Source: UBA5796 sp040752455 (GTDB lineage: Bacteria; Chloroflexota; Anaerolineae; Anaerolineales; Villigracilaceae). Taken from it: a stretch of 64,000 nucleotides of DNA. The stretch spans positions 1-64,000 of the forward strand of contig JBMOMN010000017.1 in the NCBI GenBank assembly GCA_049324115.1. The letters are read 5' to 3'. Positions within the stretch are counted from its first letter, which is position 1; every line of letters starts with the position of its first letter. The notes under the pieces were generated by a model. The model was given only the letters and a program-made list of their open reading frames with translations, was not told the origin of the DNA and made no database searches. This document shows, piece after piece, positions 7,026-16,429 of the stretch. Position numbers and translations under genes: made by a program.

Positions 7026-8660
7026 ATGAGTAACTATGTAAGGATATTTGACACCACCCTGCGCGACGGCGAGCAATCCCCCGGCGCGACGATGACCTCG
7101 GCGGAGAAACTGGAAGTGGCCCGCAACCTGGCCCGCCTGGGCGTGGACATCATCGAAGCCGGCTTCCCCGCCGCCTCACCGGACGACCTGGAAGCCGTGC
7201 GCCGGATCGCGGCCGAGGTGGGCAATCCGCCAACTGGTGAGGAGCAGGCCCAGGTCCCGGTGATTTGCGGATTGGCCCGTGCCACAAAGGGCGATATCGC
7301 CAAGGCCTGGGAAGCGGTCAAAGGGGCGCGCCATCCCCGCATCCACACTTTTTTAGCCACCTCCGAGATCCACATGAAGCACAAGCTCAACATGAGCCGC
7401 GAGCAGGTGGCCGGGCGAGTGCGTGAAATGGTGGCCTACGCCCGCTCGCTGTGCGCCGACGTGGAGTTCAGCCCCGAAGACGCTGGGCGCTCCGACCCGG
7501 AGTTCCTGTATCGGGTGCTGGGCGAAGCGATCCAGGCCGGGGCGACCACCCTCAACATCCCCGACACGGTCGGCTACACCACCCCGGACGAGTTCGGGGC
7601 GCTGATCGCGGGCATCATCCAAAACACGCCGGGGATGCACGAGGGCATCACGGTTTCCGTCCACACCCACGATGACCTGGGGCTGGCGACCGCCAACGCC
7701 CTGGCGGGCATCCGGGCGGGAGCGCGCCAGGCCGAGGTGACGGTCAACGGCATCGGCGAGCGGGCGGGCAACACCTCGCTCGAAGAGGTCGTGATGGCGC
7801 TGCGTACCCGGCACCCGGTCTTTGGGCTGGAAACCGGCATAGACACGACCCAGATCGCCCGCCTCAGCCGGCTGGTCAGCAATTACACTGGCATCCCGGT
7901 CCAGCCGAACAAGGCTATCGTCGGGGCCAATGCCTTCGCCCACGAAGCCGGCATCCACCAGGACGGGATGCTCAAGCACCACCAGACCTACGAGATCATG
8001 CGTCCCGAAGACGTGGGCGTCAACCAGACGAATCTGGTTTTGGGCAAGCATTCGGGGCGTCATGCCTTGCGGGCCAGGCTGGCCGAGATGGGCCACGCCC
8101 TCGACGAAGTGGAACTCGACCAGGCCTTCACCCGCTTCAAGGCCCTGGCCGACCGCAAAAAAGTCATCACCGACGCTGATCTCGAAGCCCTGATCGCCGA
8201 CGAGTTCTACCAGCCGCTCTCGGTTTACTCGCTGGAAGGCCTGCAGGTCACCTGCGGGACGATGGGCATGCCCACCGCCACCGTGCGCCTCAAAGGCCCC
8301 GACGGAAAAATCCAGACCCAGGTCTCGATCGGCACCGGCCCGGTGGACGCCACCTACAAGGCCATCAACGCCATCGTGGACACGCCCAACACGCTGCTGG
8401 AGTTCAACATCCACGCCATCACCGAGGGCATAGACGCCCTGGGCGAAGTGACCGTCCGCGTCCAGGGCAGGAACGGCAACCAGACCATGAGCGCTCAAAC
8501 CGAATTGCCGTACAGCCGCATCTACGGCGGTCACGGGGCAGATACCGACATCATCGTCGCCAGCGCCAAAGCCTACATCAACGCCCTGAACAAACTGGTC
8601 ATCTCGCAGACCGAAGCTAAAGCCACCCAGCCCGATTTCGGCGTGATGCTGGTTGGGTAA
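7026..8660 (+). CDS. leuA: 2-isopropylmalate synthase
   Basis: First committed enzyme of leucine synthesis: acetyl-CoA plus 2-oxoisovalerate gives 2-isopropylmalate. The 544-residue protein has the catalytic TIM barrel opening with FDTTLRDGEQSPGA, the metal-binding HTHDDLGLA and the VNGIGERAGN motif, then FAHEAGIHQDGMLKH. From about residue 390 comes the C-terminal LeuA allosteric domain (YSLEGLQVTCG), the site of leucine feedback in the family. A TAGGAG ribosome site precedes the ATG. The same operon also holds cimA, a shorter relative, at 11303. Confidence 0.96.
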   Translation: MSNYVRIFDTTLRDGEQSPGATMTSAEKLEVARNLARLGVDIIEAGFPAASPDDLEAVRRIAAEVGNPPTGEEQAQVPVICGLARATKGDIAKAWEAVKGARHPRIHTFLATSEIHMKHKLNMSREQVAGRVREMVAYARSLCADVEFSPEDAGRSDPEFLYRVLGEAIQAGATTLNIPDTVGYTTPDEFGALIAGIIQNTPGMHEGITVSVHTHDDLGLATANALAGIRAGARQAEVTVNGIGERAGNTSLEEVVMALRTRHPVFGLETGIDTTQIARLSRLVSNYTGIPVQPNKAIVGANAFAHEAGIHQDGMLKHHQTYEIMRPEDVGVNQTNLVLGKHSGRHALRARLAEMGHALDEVELDQAFTRFKALADRKKVITDADLEALIADEFYQPLSVYSLEGLQVTCGTMGMPTATVRLKGPDGKIQTQVSIGTGPVDATYKAINAIVDTPNTLLEFNIHAITEGIDALGEVTVRVQGRNGNQTMSAQTELPYSRIYGGHGADTDIIVASAKAYINALNKLVISQTEAKATQPDFGVMLVG

Positions 8661-8669
8661 CACGACCCC

Positions 8670-8765
8670 GCGAGTGCGTCGCACCTGACCCGGCGACACA
8701 TCCCGCTAAACAGGCAGATTATCAGCTAGAACCAAATCCAGTTAGAGAGGTGCGACGCACCCTCC
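8670..8765. repeat. Palindrome-ended dispersed element, copy 1
   Basis: About 95 bp bounded by GTGCGTCGCACCTG on the left and AGGTGCGACGCACC on the right. A second copy with the same ends but a diverged core lies at 32310-32405. The size and inverted ends suggest a non-autonomous MITE- or REP-like element; no target duplication was established. Confidence 0.75.
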
Positions 8766-8789
8766 CCCAGACCAAAAGGAGAAATTGCC

Positions 8790-8948
8790 ATGACTACCCC
8801 TGATGAAAATCCAAACGTTTCCGAGGCCCAGATCTTCGACCCGTTCCCCGAACCGAGCGGCTACCCCTCCGGCTGGGACCTGAGCGGGATCGTTCTGGAA
8901 GATGAACCTGCCACCGTTGATTCGGCTGGTGAGGCGGCCGAGGGCTGA
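8790..8948 (+). CDS. Small acidic protein in the leu operon, 52 residues
   Basis: An open frame from ATG 8790 to TGA 8946-8948 has a good AAAAGGAGA ribosome site 7 nt upstream. The peptide is rich in Asp, Glu, Pro and Ser, with the segment FPEPSGYPSGWDLSGIV in the middle. It has no membrane segment, no cysteine and no run of branched-chain residues, so it is not a leader peptide. It sits between leuA and leuC and should be co-transcribed with them. No family is recognised. The clean ribosome site and codon usage like the neighbours support a real gene; function unknown. Confidence 0.6.
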   Translation: MTTPDENPNVSEAQIFDPFPEPSGYPSGWDLSGIVLEDEPATVDSAGEAAEG

Positions 8949-8960
8949 TTCCGATCAGGA

Positions 8961-9035
8961 AGACACGTACACAGGTAAACACGGAAACAAGTAAAAACTC
9001 CCTGTCTACTTGTATACCTGTGTACCTGTTTACCT
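8961..9035. repeat. aggtaaaca word repeat before leuC
   Basis: The words ACACAGGTAAACA and TATACCTGTGTACCTGTTTACC form an imperfect inverted repeat that fills the gap before leuC. In-frame translation of its right part would give a false N-terminal extension to LeuC. Confidence 0.8.
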
Positions 9036-9048
9036 CACACCCAACCCC

Positions 9049-10449
9049 ATGCGAAAAACCCTCTTCCAAAAAGTCTGGGACTCGCACGTTGTGGCCCAAC
9101 AGCCCGATTCCCCGGCCATCCTCTACGTTGACCTGCACCTCGTCCACGAGGTGACCTCGCCGCAAGCCTTCACCGGCCTGCGCCAGCGTGGACTCAAAGT
9201 CCGCCGCCCGGACAAAACCTTCGCCACGCTGGACCATTCCACACCAACGCACGACCCGTCCCTGCCGATAGCGGACCCGGTCGCCGCAGCCCAGATCCGC
9301 CGGATGGAGGCCAACGCGTCCGAATTCGGCGTCACGCTCTACGGCCTCGACAGCCCCAGGCGCGGCATCGTCCATGTGATCGGCCCGGAACTGGGCCTGA
9401 CCCAGCCCGGCATGACCATCGTCTGCGGCGACAGCCACACCGCCACGCACGGCGCGTTCGGGGCGCTGGCCTTCGGCATCGGCACCTCCGAGGTCGAGCA
9501 CGTTTTAGCCAGCCAATGCCTGCTCCAGCGGGAGCCTAAAACCTGCGAAGTCCGCGTGGACGGGAGGCTGGCCCCCGGCGTGACCGCCAAAGACATCATC
9601 CTGGCCTTGATCGCCAGGATCGGCGTCGGCGGCGGGACGGAGCATGTCTTCGAGTACACCGGCGAGGCCATCCGCTCGCTGACGATGGAAGAACGCATGA
9701 CCATCTGCAACATGTCCATCGAAGGCGGGGCGCGGGCCGGGATGGTCGCCCCGGACGAGACCACCTTCGAGTACCTGGCCGGGCGCGAATTCGCTCCAAA
9801 AGGCGCAGGTTGGGAGGCGGCGCTGGCCCGCTGGAAATCCCTGCCCGGCGACGAGGGCGCGGCCTTCGACAAATCCGTCACCCTGGACGCCTCATCGTTG
9901 GAGCCGATGATCACCTACGGGACCAATCCCGGCATGGGCATGGCAATCGCCGGGCGCGTCCCCGACCCGGCCTCGGTCAGCGACCCATCCCAGAAAGCCG
10001 CCCTCGAAAAATCCCTGGCCTACATGGACTTGCGTCCCGGCCAGCCGCTGCTCGGCCAAAAAGTGGACGTGGTCTTCATCGGCAGTTGCACCAACTCGCG
10101 CCTCTCGGACCTGCGCCAGGCCGCGGCCATGCTCAGGGGCCGCAAGGTGGCCTCCGGCGTGCGGGTGATGGTCGTGCCCGGATCGCAGCAGGTCAAGCAG
10201 CAGGCCGAAGCCGAAGGTCTCGACCGTATTTTCAAGGAAGCCGGAGCCGATTGGCGCGAAGCCGGCTGCTCGATGTGCCTGGCGATGAACGGCGACCAGC
10301 TCGAACCCGGCCAGTACGCCGTCAGCACCAGCAACCGCAACTTCGAAGGCCGCCAGGGCAAAGGCGGGCGGACGTTCCTGGCCAGTCCGCTGACGGCCGC
10401 GGCCACGGCGGTGGCGGGCGCGGTGGCAGACCCGCGTGGGCTTTTATAA
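9049..10449 (+). CDS. leuC: 3-isopropylmalate dehydratase large subunit
   Basis: Aconitase-family subunit that, with LeuD, isomerises 2- to 3-isopropylmalate; 466 residues. The [4Fe-4S] ligands are the Cys of IGSCTNSRLSDL and the two Cys of AGCSMCLAMNGD. The substrate-loop motif VCGDSHTATHGAFGALAFGIGTSE is intact, as is TSNRNFEGRQG. The start at 9049 gives the family N-terminus (RKTLFQKVWDSH); the in-frame ATG at 9010 only adds residues encoded by repeat words. No strong ribosome site is visible. Confidence 0.96.
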   Translation: MRKTLFQKVWDSHVVAQQPDSPAILYVDLHLVHEVTSPQAFTGLRQRGLKVRRPDKTFATLDHSTPTHDPSLPIADPVAAAQIRRMEANASEFGVTLYGLDSPRRGIVHVIGPELGLTQPGMTIVCGDSHTATHGAFGALAFGIGTSEVEHVLASQCLLQREPKTCEVRVDGRLAPGVTAKDIILALIARIGVGGGTEHVFEYTGEAIRSLTMEERMTICNMSIEGGARAGMVAPDETTFEYLAGREFAPKGAGWEAALARWKSLPGDEGAAFDKSVTLDASSLEPMITYGTNPGMGMAIAGRVPDPASVSDPSQKAALEKSLAYMDLRPGQPLLGQKVDVVFIGSCTNSRLSDLRQAAAMLRGRKVASGVRVMVVPGSQQVKQQAEAEGLDRIFKEAGADWREAGCSMCLAMNGDQLEPGQYAVSTSNRNFEGRQGKGGRTFLASPLTAAATAVAGAVADPRGLL

Positions 10450-10610
10450 CGTGTAGCGTGGAGCGTGTTCCGTTCGAATCCCCCCAACGGAGCACGCATC
10501 ACGCACCACGTAACACGCATCACGCACCACGTAACACGTAACACGTAACACGTAACACGCATCACGCTACCCGTAATCGTAAATTGTCAACCGTAAATCG
10601 TAAATCAACT
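10449..10610. repeat. cacgtaacacgcat word repeat between leuC and leuD
   Basis: About 160 bp of tandem and inverted CGTGTAGCGTGGAGCGTG, ACGCATCACGCACCACGTA and ACACGTA words. No gene and no ribosome site for leuD is seen inside. The right flank changes to a CCGTAAATCGTAAATC word just before the leuD ATG. Confidence 0.9.
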
Positions 10611-11198
10611 ATGCCCCAATTCACCTCCCTCACCTCCCGCCTCGTCCCGCTCCCCGTCGAAAACGTGGACACGGACCAGATCATCCCGGCCCGCTACCTG
10701 AAAGCCACCGACAAATCCGGCATGGGCCAGGCTCTGTTCGCCGACTGGCGCTACGCCCCGGACGGCAGCCCAAAGCCCGGGTTCGCGCTTAACGATCCCA
10801 AATACCGGGGCGCACAGATCCTTTTAGCCGGAGACAACTTCGGGTGCGGGTCGAGCCGGGAGCACGCCCCCTGGGCGCTGACCGGCTTCGGGTTCCGGGC
10901 CGTCGTCAGCACCTCCTTCGCCGACATCTTCCGCAACAACGCCCTCAAGAACGGCCTGCTGCCGGTCATCGTGGACGCCGAAACCCACCGGTCGCTCTTC
11001 GACCTGGCCGCTGAAGCCCCGCAGGCCGAGATCACGATTGACCTGGAATCCCAGACCATCACGCTCCCCGGCGGGCAAACATTCACCTTCCCAATTGATC
11101 CGTTCTCCAAGACCTGCCTGCTCAAGGGCGTGGACCAGTTGGGCTACATTTTGGAATTCGAGGAAGAGATCGCGGCGTTTGAAAATCGTGTAGCGTAA
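10611..11198 (+). CDS. leuD: 3-isopropylmalate dehydratase small subunit
   Basis: Swivelling-domain partner of LeuC, 195 residues. Typical motifs are VDTDQIIPARYLK near residue 20, GDNFGCGSSREHAPWAL near 72 and FADIFRNNALKNGLLP near 104. The ATG at 10611 matches the family start; upstream in-frame codons from 10584 are repeat. The last residues (ENRVA and stop) are encoded by the CGTGTAGCGTAA repeat word, so the tail and stop codon seem to come from the repeat. No Shine-Dalgarno is visible; translation may be coupled or leader-independent. Confidence 0.95.
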   Translation: MPQFTSLTSRLVPLPVENVDTDQIIPARYLKATDKSGMGQALFADWRYAPDGSPKPGFALNDPKYRGAQILLAGDNFGCGSSREHAPWALTGFGFRAVVSTSFADIFRNNALKNGLLPVIVDAETHRSLFDLAAEAPQAEITIDLESQTITLPGGQTFTFPIDPFSKTCLLKGVDQLGYILEFEEEIAAFENRVA

Positions 11199-11295
11199 GT
11201 CGTGTAGCGTAGTGCGTGTTCCGTTGGAGGTCACAAAACGCAAGGCTCCCCACGAAACACGCTCCACGTAACACGCTCCCGTAACACTTTACAGG
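11180..11295. repeat. cgtgtagcgt word repeat between leuD and cimA
   Basis: CGTGTAGCGTA words overlap the leuD 3' end and are mirrored by CACGCTCCACGTAACACGCT before cimA, enclosing a unique core around 11224-11255. The inverted arms could fold into one long stem. Confidence 0.85.
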
Positions 11296-11302
11296 AAAAC
11301 CC

Positions 11303-12883
<1,581 letters not shown>

Positions 12884-12926
12884 TTCGGTAAGTGGTAATT
12901 GGTAATTACCACTTACCAATTACCTT
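12884..12926. repeat. ggtaagtggtaatt word repeat before leuB
   Basis: GGTAAGTGGTAATTGGTAATTACC followed by ACTTACCAATTACC is a near-perfect inverted repeat of the same family as 6966-7012. It ends immediately before the CAGGAGA ribosome site of leuB. Confidence 0.85.
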
Positions 12927-12937
12927 CAGGAGAATTT

Positions 12938-14014
12938 ATGGAAGCAAAGGTCACGCTTTTACCCGGCGACGGGATCGGCCCGGAAGTGGTGGCCGAGGCC
13001 GTGCGGGTTTTGGAACACATCGCCAGCCGGCACGGACACAGCTTCACCTTCAGCGAGCGGCTGGTGGGCGGCTGTTCGATTGACAAATTCGGCTCCTCGC
13101 TCACCGACGAAGCCCTGGCCGATTGCCAATCTGCGGACGCGGTGCTGCTGGGCGCGGTCGGCGGGCCGAAATGGGATGATCCCAAAGCCAAAGACCGCCC
13201 GGAGCGCGGCCTGCTGGCCCTGCGCAAGGGACTGGGCGTGTTCGCCAACCTGCGCCCGGTCAGGGTCCACCCGGCGCTGGTCGAGTGGTCGCCGCTCAAG
13301 CCGGAGAAACTGGCCGGGGTGGACATCCTGGCGGTGCGCGAACTGACCGGCGGCTTGTACTTCGGCTGGCCCAAAGGCCGGGACGTGAAAGACGGCCGCG
13401 AGCGGGCGGTGGACACGCTCGAATATTACGATTACGAAATCCGCCGCGTGATCGAACTGGCTTTCGAACTGGCGAAGGGCCGCAGGAAAAAAGTCACATC
13501 CGTTGACAAGGCCAACGTGCTCGAATCCTCCCGGCTGTGGCGGCAGGTCGCAACCCAGGTCGGGGCCGAGAATCCGGACGTGGAGTTGGAACACGTCCTG
13601 GTGGATACCGCCGCGATGAAGCTCATCACCGCTCCCGCCTCGATGGACGTGGTCGTGACCGAGAACACCTTCGGCGACATCCTGACCGACGAGGCCTCGG
13701 TTTTGGCGGGATCCATGGGGATGCTGCCCTCGGCCAGTTTGAGGGGATCAGGCCCCGGGTCGCCCCGCCCGGCAGGGCTGTATGAACCGATCCACGGCTC
13801 GGCCCCGGATATCGCCGGGAGGGGCGTCGCCAACCCGGTCGGGACGATCCTGTCGGCCGCGCTGTTGCTGCGTCACTCGCTGGGGCTGGAGTCCGAAGCC
13901 GCGGCCATCGAAACCGCTGTGGACGCGGCCATCAGCGCCGGGGCGCGCACGGCAGACCTCGGCGGCAAGTTGAATACCCGCCAGATGGCGGATGAAATCA
14001 TTTCAAGGTTGTAG
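12938..14014 (+). CDS. leuB: 3-isopropylmalate dehydrogenase
   Basis: NAD-dependent oxidative decarboxylase for 3-isopropylmalate (and 3-methylmalate from the citramalate route); 358 residues. Seen motifs are LLPGDGIGPEVVAEAVRVL at the N-terminus, GAVGGPKWD, RELTGGLYFG, DKANVLESSRLWR and the signature ENTFGDILTDEASVLAGSMGMLPSASL, then EPIHGSAPDIAGRG. CAGGAGA precedes the ATG at 12938; the in-frame ATG at 12899 lies in repeat and is rejected. Confidence 0.97.
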   Translation: MEAKVTLLPGDGIGPEVVAEAVRVLEHIASRHGHSFTFSERLVGGCSIDKFGSSLTDEALADCQSADAVLLGAVGGPKWDDPKAKDRPERGLLALRKGLGVFANLRPVRVHPALVEWSPLKPEKLAGVDILAVRELTGGLYFGWPKGRDVKDGRERAVDTLEYYDYEIRRVIELAFELAKGRRKKVTSVDKANVLESSRLWRQVATQVGAENPDVELEHVLVDTAAMKLITAPASMDVVVTENTFGDILTDEASVLAGSMGMLPSASLRGSGPGSPRPAGLYEPIHGSAPDIAGRGVANPVGTILSAALLLRHSLGLESEAAAIETAVDAAISAGARTADLGGKLNTRQMADEIISRL

Positions 14015-14021
14015 TTTATCC

Positions 14022-14070
14022 CCTCACCCCAACCCCTCTCCCTTAGGGAGAGGGGCAAGGGGTGAGGGGA
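14022..14070. repeat. CT-rich palindromic repeat before ilvE
   Basis: CCCCTCACCCCAACCCCTCTCC, short loop, GGGAGAGGGGCAAGGGGTGAGGGG: a long perfect-to-near-perfect hairpin. Same family as 1784-1821 and 19673-19722. An in-frame reading through it gives the artefactual peptide PHPNPSPLGRG often seen in mis-called starts. Confidence 0.9.
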
Positions 14071-14084
14071 AAAGGAGAAATCAC

Positions 14085-15056
14085 ATGGCAATGGACTCAA
14101 AATTCATCTGGATGGACGGCGAGTTGGTCCCGTTCGAGAAGGCGACCCTCCACGTCCTGACCCCGGCCCTGCATTACGGCGCGGCCGTGTTCGAGGGCAT
14201 CCGGGCCTACGCCACCGGCAAGGGCGCGGCGGTCTTCCGCTTGAAGGAGCACGCCGAGCGCCTGGTGGACTCGGCCCGGGTGCTCGGTTTCCGCCAACTG
14301 CCGTATGGCGCGGAAGAGATCGCCGAGGCCATCCGGCTAACAGTGCGGGCCAACGGCTTCGGGGATTGTTACATCCGCCCGCTGCTGTATCTCACCGGCG
14401 GCGGCTGGAACCTGAACGTGGACGGCGGCCGGGCCAGCTTGGCGATTGCGGCCTGGGAGTGGGGCAATTACCTGGGCGAGGAGGCCCTGGCCAAAGGCAT
14501 CCGGGCCAACATCTCGTCGTTCACCCGCCACCAGCCGAACGTAATGATGACCAAGGCCAAGATCGCCGGGAATTATCCCAACAGCATCCTGGCCAAGACC
14601 GAGTCGGTGCGGCTGGGCTTCGACGAGGCGATCATGCTCAACCCGCAGGGGTTCGTGGCCGAATGCACCGGCGAGAACATTTTCGTCGTCCACAAGGGGC
14701 GCATCCTCACCCCGCCGCTGGTGGACATCCTCGAGGGCATCACGCGTGAGTCGCTGATCACGATAGCCCGCGACATGGGCTACGAGGTGGCCGAGACGCC
14801 AATTTCCCGCGACCAGCTCTACATCGCCGACGAGGTCTTCGTCTGCGGCACGGCGGCGGAGGTGATCGGCCTGAGCGAGATTGATTTCCGGGTGGTCGGG
14901 GACGGCCAGACCGGCCCGGTGACGCGCTCGATCCAGAAGGCCTTCCACGAGGCGATCCGCGGCCGGATCCCGGCTTACGAGGGTTGGTGCGACTACGTGG
15001 AGGCGGGCCAGATTCCGCTGCAATTGCCCCGCAATGCCTCCGTCCCGGCGGATTGA
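14085..15056 (+). CDS. ilvE: Branched-chain amino acid aminotransferase
   Basis: Fold-type IV PLP enzyme that makes the final transamination to Val, Leu and Ile; 323 residues. Typical stretches are FIWMDGELVPFEKATLHVLTPALHYG at the N-terminus, FEGIRAY, the PLP-lysine region MTKAKIAGNYPNSILAK near residue 155, and ECTGENIFVV with TPPLVDILEGITRES. AAAAGGAGA at 14070-14078 supports the ATG at 14085; an ATG two codons later is also possible. It is the last gene of the operon and is followed by repeats and a terminator. Confidence 0.95.
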   Translation: MAMDSKFIWMDGELVPFEKATLHVLTPALHYGAAVFEGIRAYATGKGAAVFRLKEHAERLVDSARVLGFRQLPYGAEEIAEAIRLTVRANGFGDCYIRPLLYLTGGGWNLNVDGGRASLAIAAWEWGNYLGEEALAKGIRANISSFTRHQPNVMMTKAKIAGNYPNSILAKTESVRLGFDEAIMLNPQGFVAECTGENIFVVHKGRILTPPLVDILEGITRESLITIARDMGYEVAETPISRDQLYIADEVFVCGTAAEVIGLSEIDFRVVGDGQTGPVTRSIQKAFHEAIRGRIPAYEGWCDYVEAGQIPLQLPRNASVPAD

Positions 15057-15315
15057 TCATATCGTCTGGTTCATTGAAAAGATCCCGGAAATAGCAGGAA
15101 AGAGCCTAAACACGAAGGCCACAAAGTCGCTCAAAGGTTGGAAGTTGATTTGTCGTAAAGCCTTTTCCTTCGTAGCCTTTGTGTTCCTTCGTGTTAAAAA
15201 GGTTTTCCTGTTAAAAACGGGAGAGCTACAATACGGAGCGAGGCTCACCGCTTTGCTCAAGGTAACGACCTTCTTAAGGGGTCAGGCATCTGTATTGGCC
15301 TGTGGTTGGGAATAT
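15057..15315. repeat. Gap after ilvE with cgaaggccacaaag inverted repeat
   Basis: No gene is seen. AACACGAAGGCCACAAAG (15109-15126) is mirrored by CCTTTGTGTTCCTTCGTGTT near 15177-15196, with a second inner pair CTTCGTAGCC. The remainder (15200-15315) shows no recognisable feature apart from the terminator that begins at its end. Confidence 0.75.
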
Positions 15316-15360
15316 AAAAACCGGGCTTCGACTGGTTTTGCCCATGAAGCCCGATTTTCG
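15314..15360. terminator. Bidirectional terminator between ilvE and livM
   Basis: CGGGCTTC (15322-15329) pairs with GAAGCCCG (15346-15353), flanked by AAAAA on the left and ATTTT on the right. It can end both the ilv-leu transcript and the convergent liv transcript. Confidence 0.8.
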
Positions 15361-15373
15361 TGTTTGGGATTTC

Positions 15374-16426
15374 TCAGCGGCTCCCGAAGAGTTTTACCAG
15401 CCGCTCCCAGCCTTGCCTGACCTGGGCGGATTTCAGCCGCCACGTCCCGACGATGCCGAAGGGCAGGAAGAGCACGATCGCCACGTAGACTGCGCCGTTG
15501 ATGAAGCTGGCGCTTTCGCCGATGTAACGCCGCAGGCCGTAATCCAGCAGGCGGAAGACGACCGCCCCGACCAGCGCCCCGTTCAGGGTCCCGACCCCGC
15601 CGATCAGGATGATCAGCAGGGCCGTGACCGTGTATCCCAGCCCGGCCACGTTGGGGCTGACGATCGGCTGGTAGATCGTGTGCAGCATCCCGGCCAGAGC
15701 GGCGGTCAGGGAGGAGAGGGTCAGGGCGGCGAGTTTGAAGTAGAAGGTGTTGTAGCCGAGCATCAGGGCGCGGCCCTCGTTCTCGCGGATGGCGGTGCAG
15801 ACCCGCCCGGTGGGCGAGTTGACGAAGCGCTTGTAGAGCATGAAGACCAGGATCAGGACGGCCAGGGTGACGAAATACAACCGCAGACGCTGACTCGCCG
15901 GGCTGATGAACTCCGGTGGGACCACGCCCTGCAGGCCCACGTCCGAGCCGGTGTAGGGGCCGAGTTCGCTGGAGATGACCAGCACGTGGAAGACCGAGGC
16001 CATGCCGAGCGTGACCAGCGCGAAGGTGATGCCCTTGACCCGCGGCAGCACCATCCCGAACAGCAGCGCCTGGAGGATGCCCGCCAGGAAGATCATCCCA
16101 AAGGTCGCAGCCAGCGAAAAGCCGAAGTTCTTGAGCAGGATGCCGGTCAGGTAAGCCCCGACGGCGAAGAACATCGAATGTCCGAAGGAGAGCAGGCCGG
16201 TGAAGCCGAAGATCAGGTCGTAGCTCAGGGCGTACAAAGCCAGGATGAAGATCTCGATAGCCAGCCCCTGGATGAACTTGGACTGGCCGCTCCCGTTGGT
16301 CCAGACCTGGGCCGGGGAAGCGCCGTCGAACAGCCCGACGATGAACGGCAGCAGGATGAAGACCGCCAGCGTGGCCAGCATCCCCCGGTTCGATTTCAGC
16401 GTGGGGAAGAATCTGTTTTTCGCCAT
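15374..16426 (-). CDS. livM: Branched-chain-type ABC transporter permease LivM
   Basis: Inner-membrane permease of a HAAT-family importer, 350 residues. About ten hydrophobic segments are visible, with the LivM hallmark YDLIFGFTGLLSFGHSMFFAVGAY near residue 69 and IGGVGTLNGALVGAVVF towards the C-terminus. An AAGGAG lies before the ATG at 16426, and livH ends 3 bp upstream. The substrate of this transporter family ranges from branched-chain amino acids to aromatic acids, urea and amides; the upstream genes for CoA ligases suggest an organic acid here (inference). Confidence 0.92.
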   Translation of the reverse strand: MAKNRFFPTLKSNRGMLATLAVFILLPFIVGLFDGASPAQVWTNGSGQSKFIQGLAIEIFILALYALSYDLIFGFTGLLSFGHSMFFAVGAYLTGILLKNFGFSLAATFGMIFLAGILQALLFGMVLPRVKGITFALVTLGMASVFHVLVISSELGPYTGSDVGLQGVVPPEFISPASQRLRLYFVTLAVLILVFMLYKRFVNSPTGRVCTAIRENEGRALMLGYNTFYFKLAALTLSSLTAALAGMLHTIYQPIVSPNVAGLGYTVTALLIILIGGVGTLNGALVGAVVFRLLDYGLRRYIGESASFINGAVYVAIVLFLPFGIVGTWRLKSAQVRQGWERLVKLFGSR

Positions 16427-16429
16427 GGG

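Noticed and set aside
8790..8948. A third leader peptide for a leuC attenuator
   Set aside because: The peptide has only scattered branched-chain residues and no terminator follows; instead an inverted word repeat leads to leuC.
9010..9048. Longer N-terminus for LeuC
   Set aside because: The extra residues are a translation of the aggtaaaca word repeat. Similar repeat-derived extensions were refused for IlvC (5868), LeuD (10584), LeuB (12899), IlvE (13992), DUF35 (25107), MntA (32401), TrpE (41395) and TrpB (46215).
15057..15315. A small gene after ilvE
   Set aside because: Open frames here consist of repeat translation with no ribosome site.
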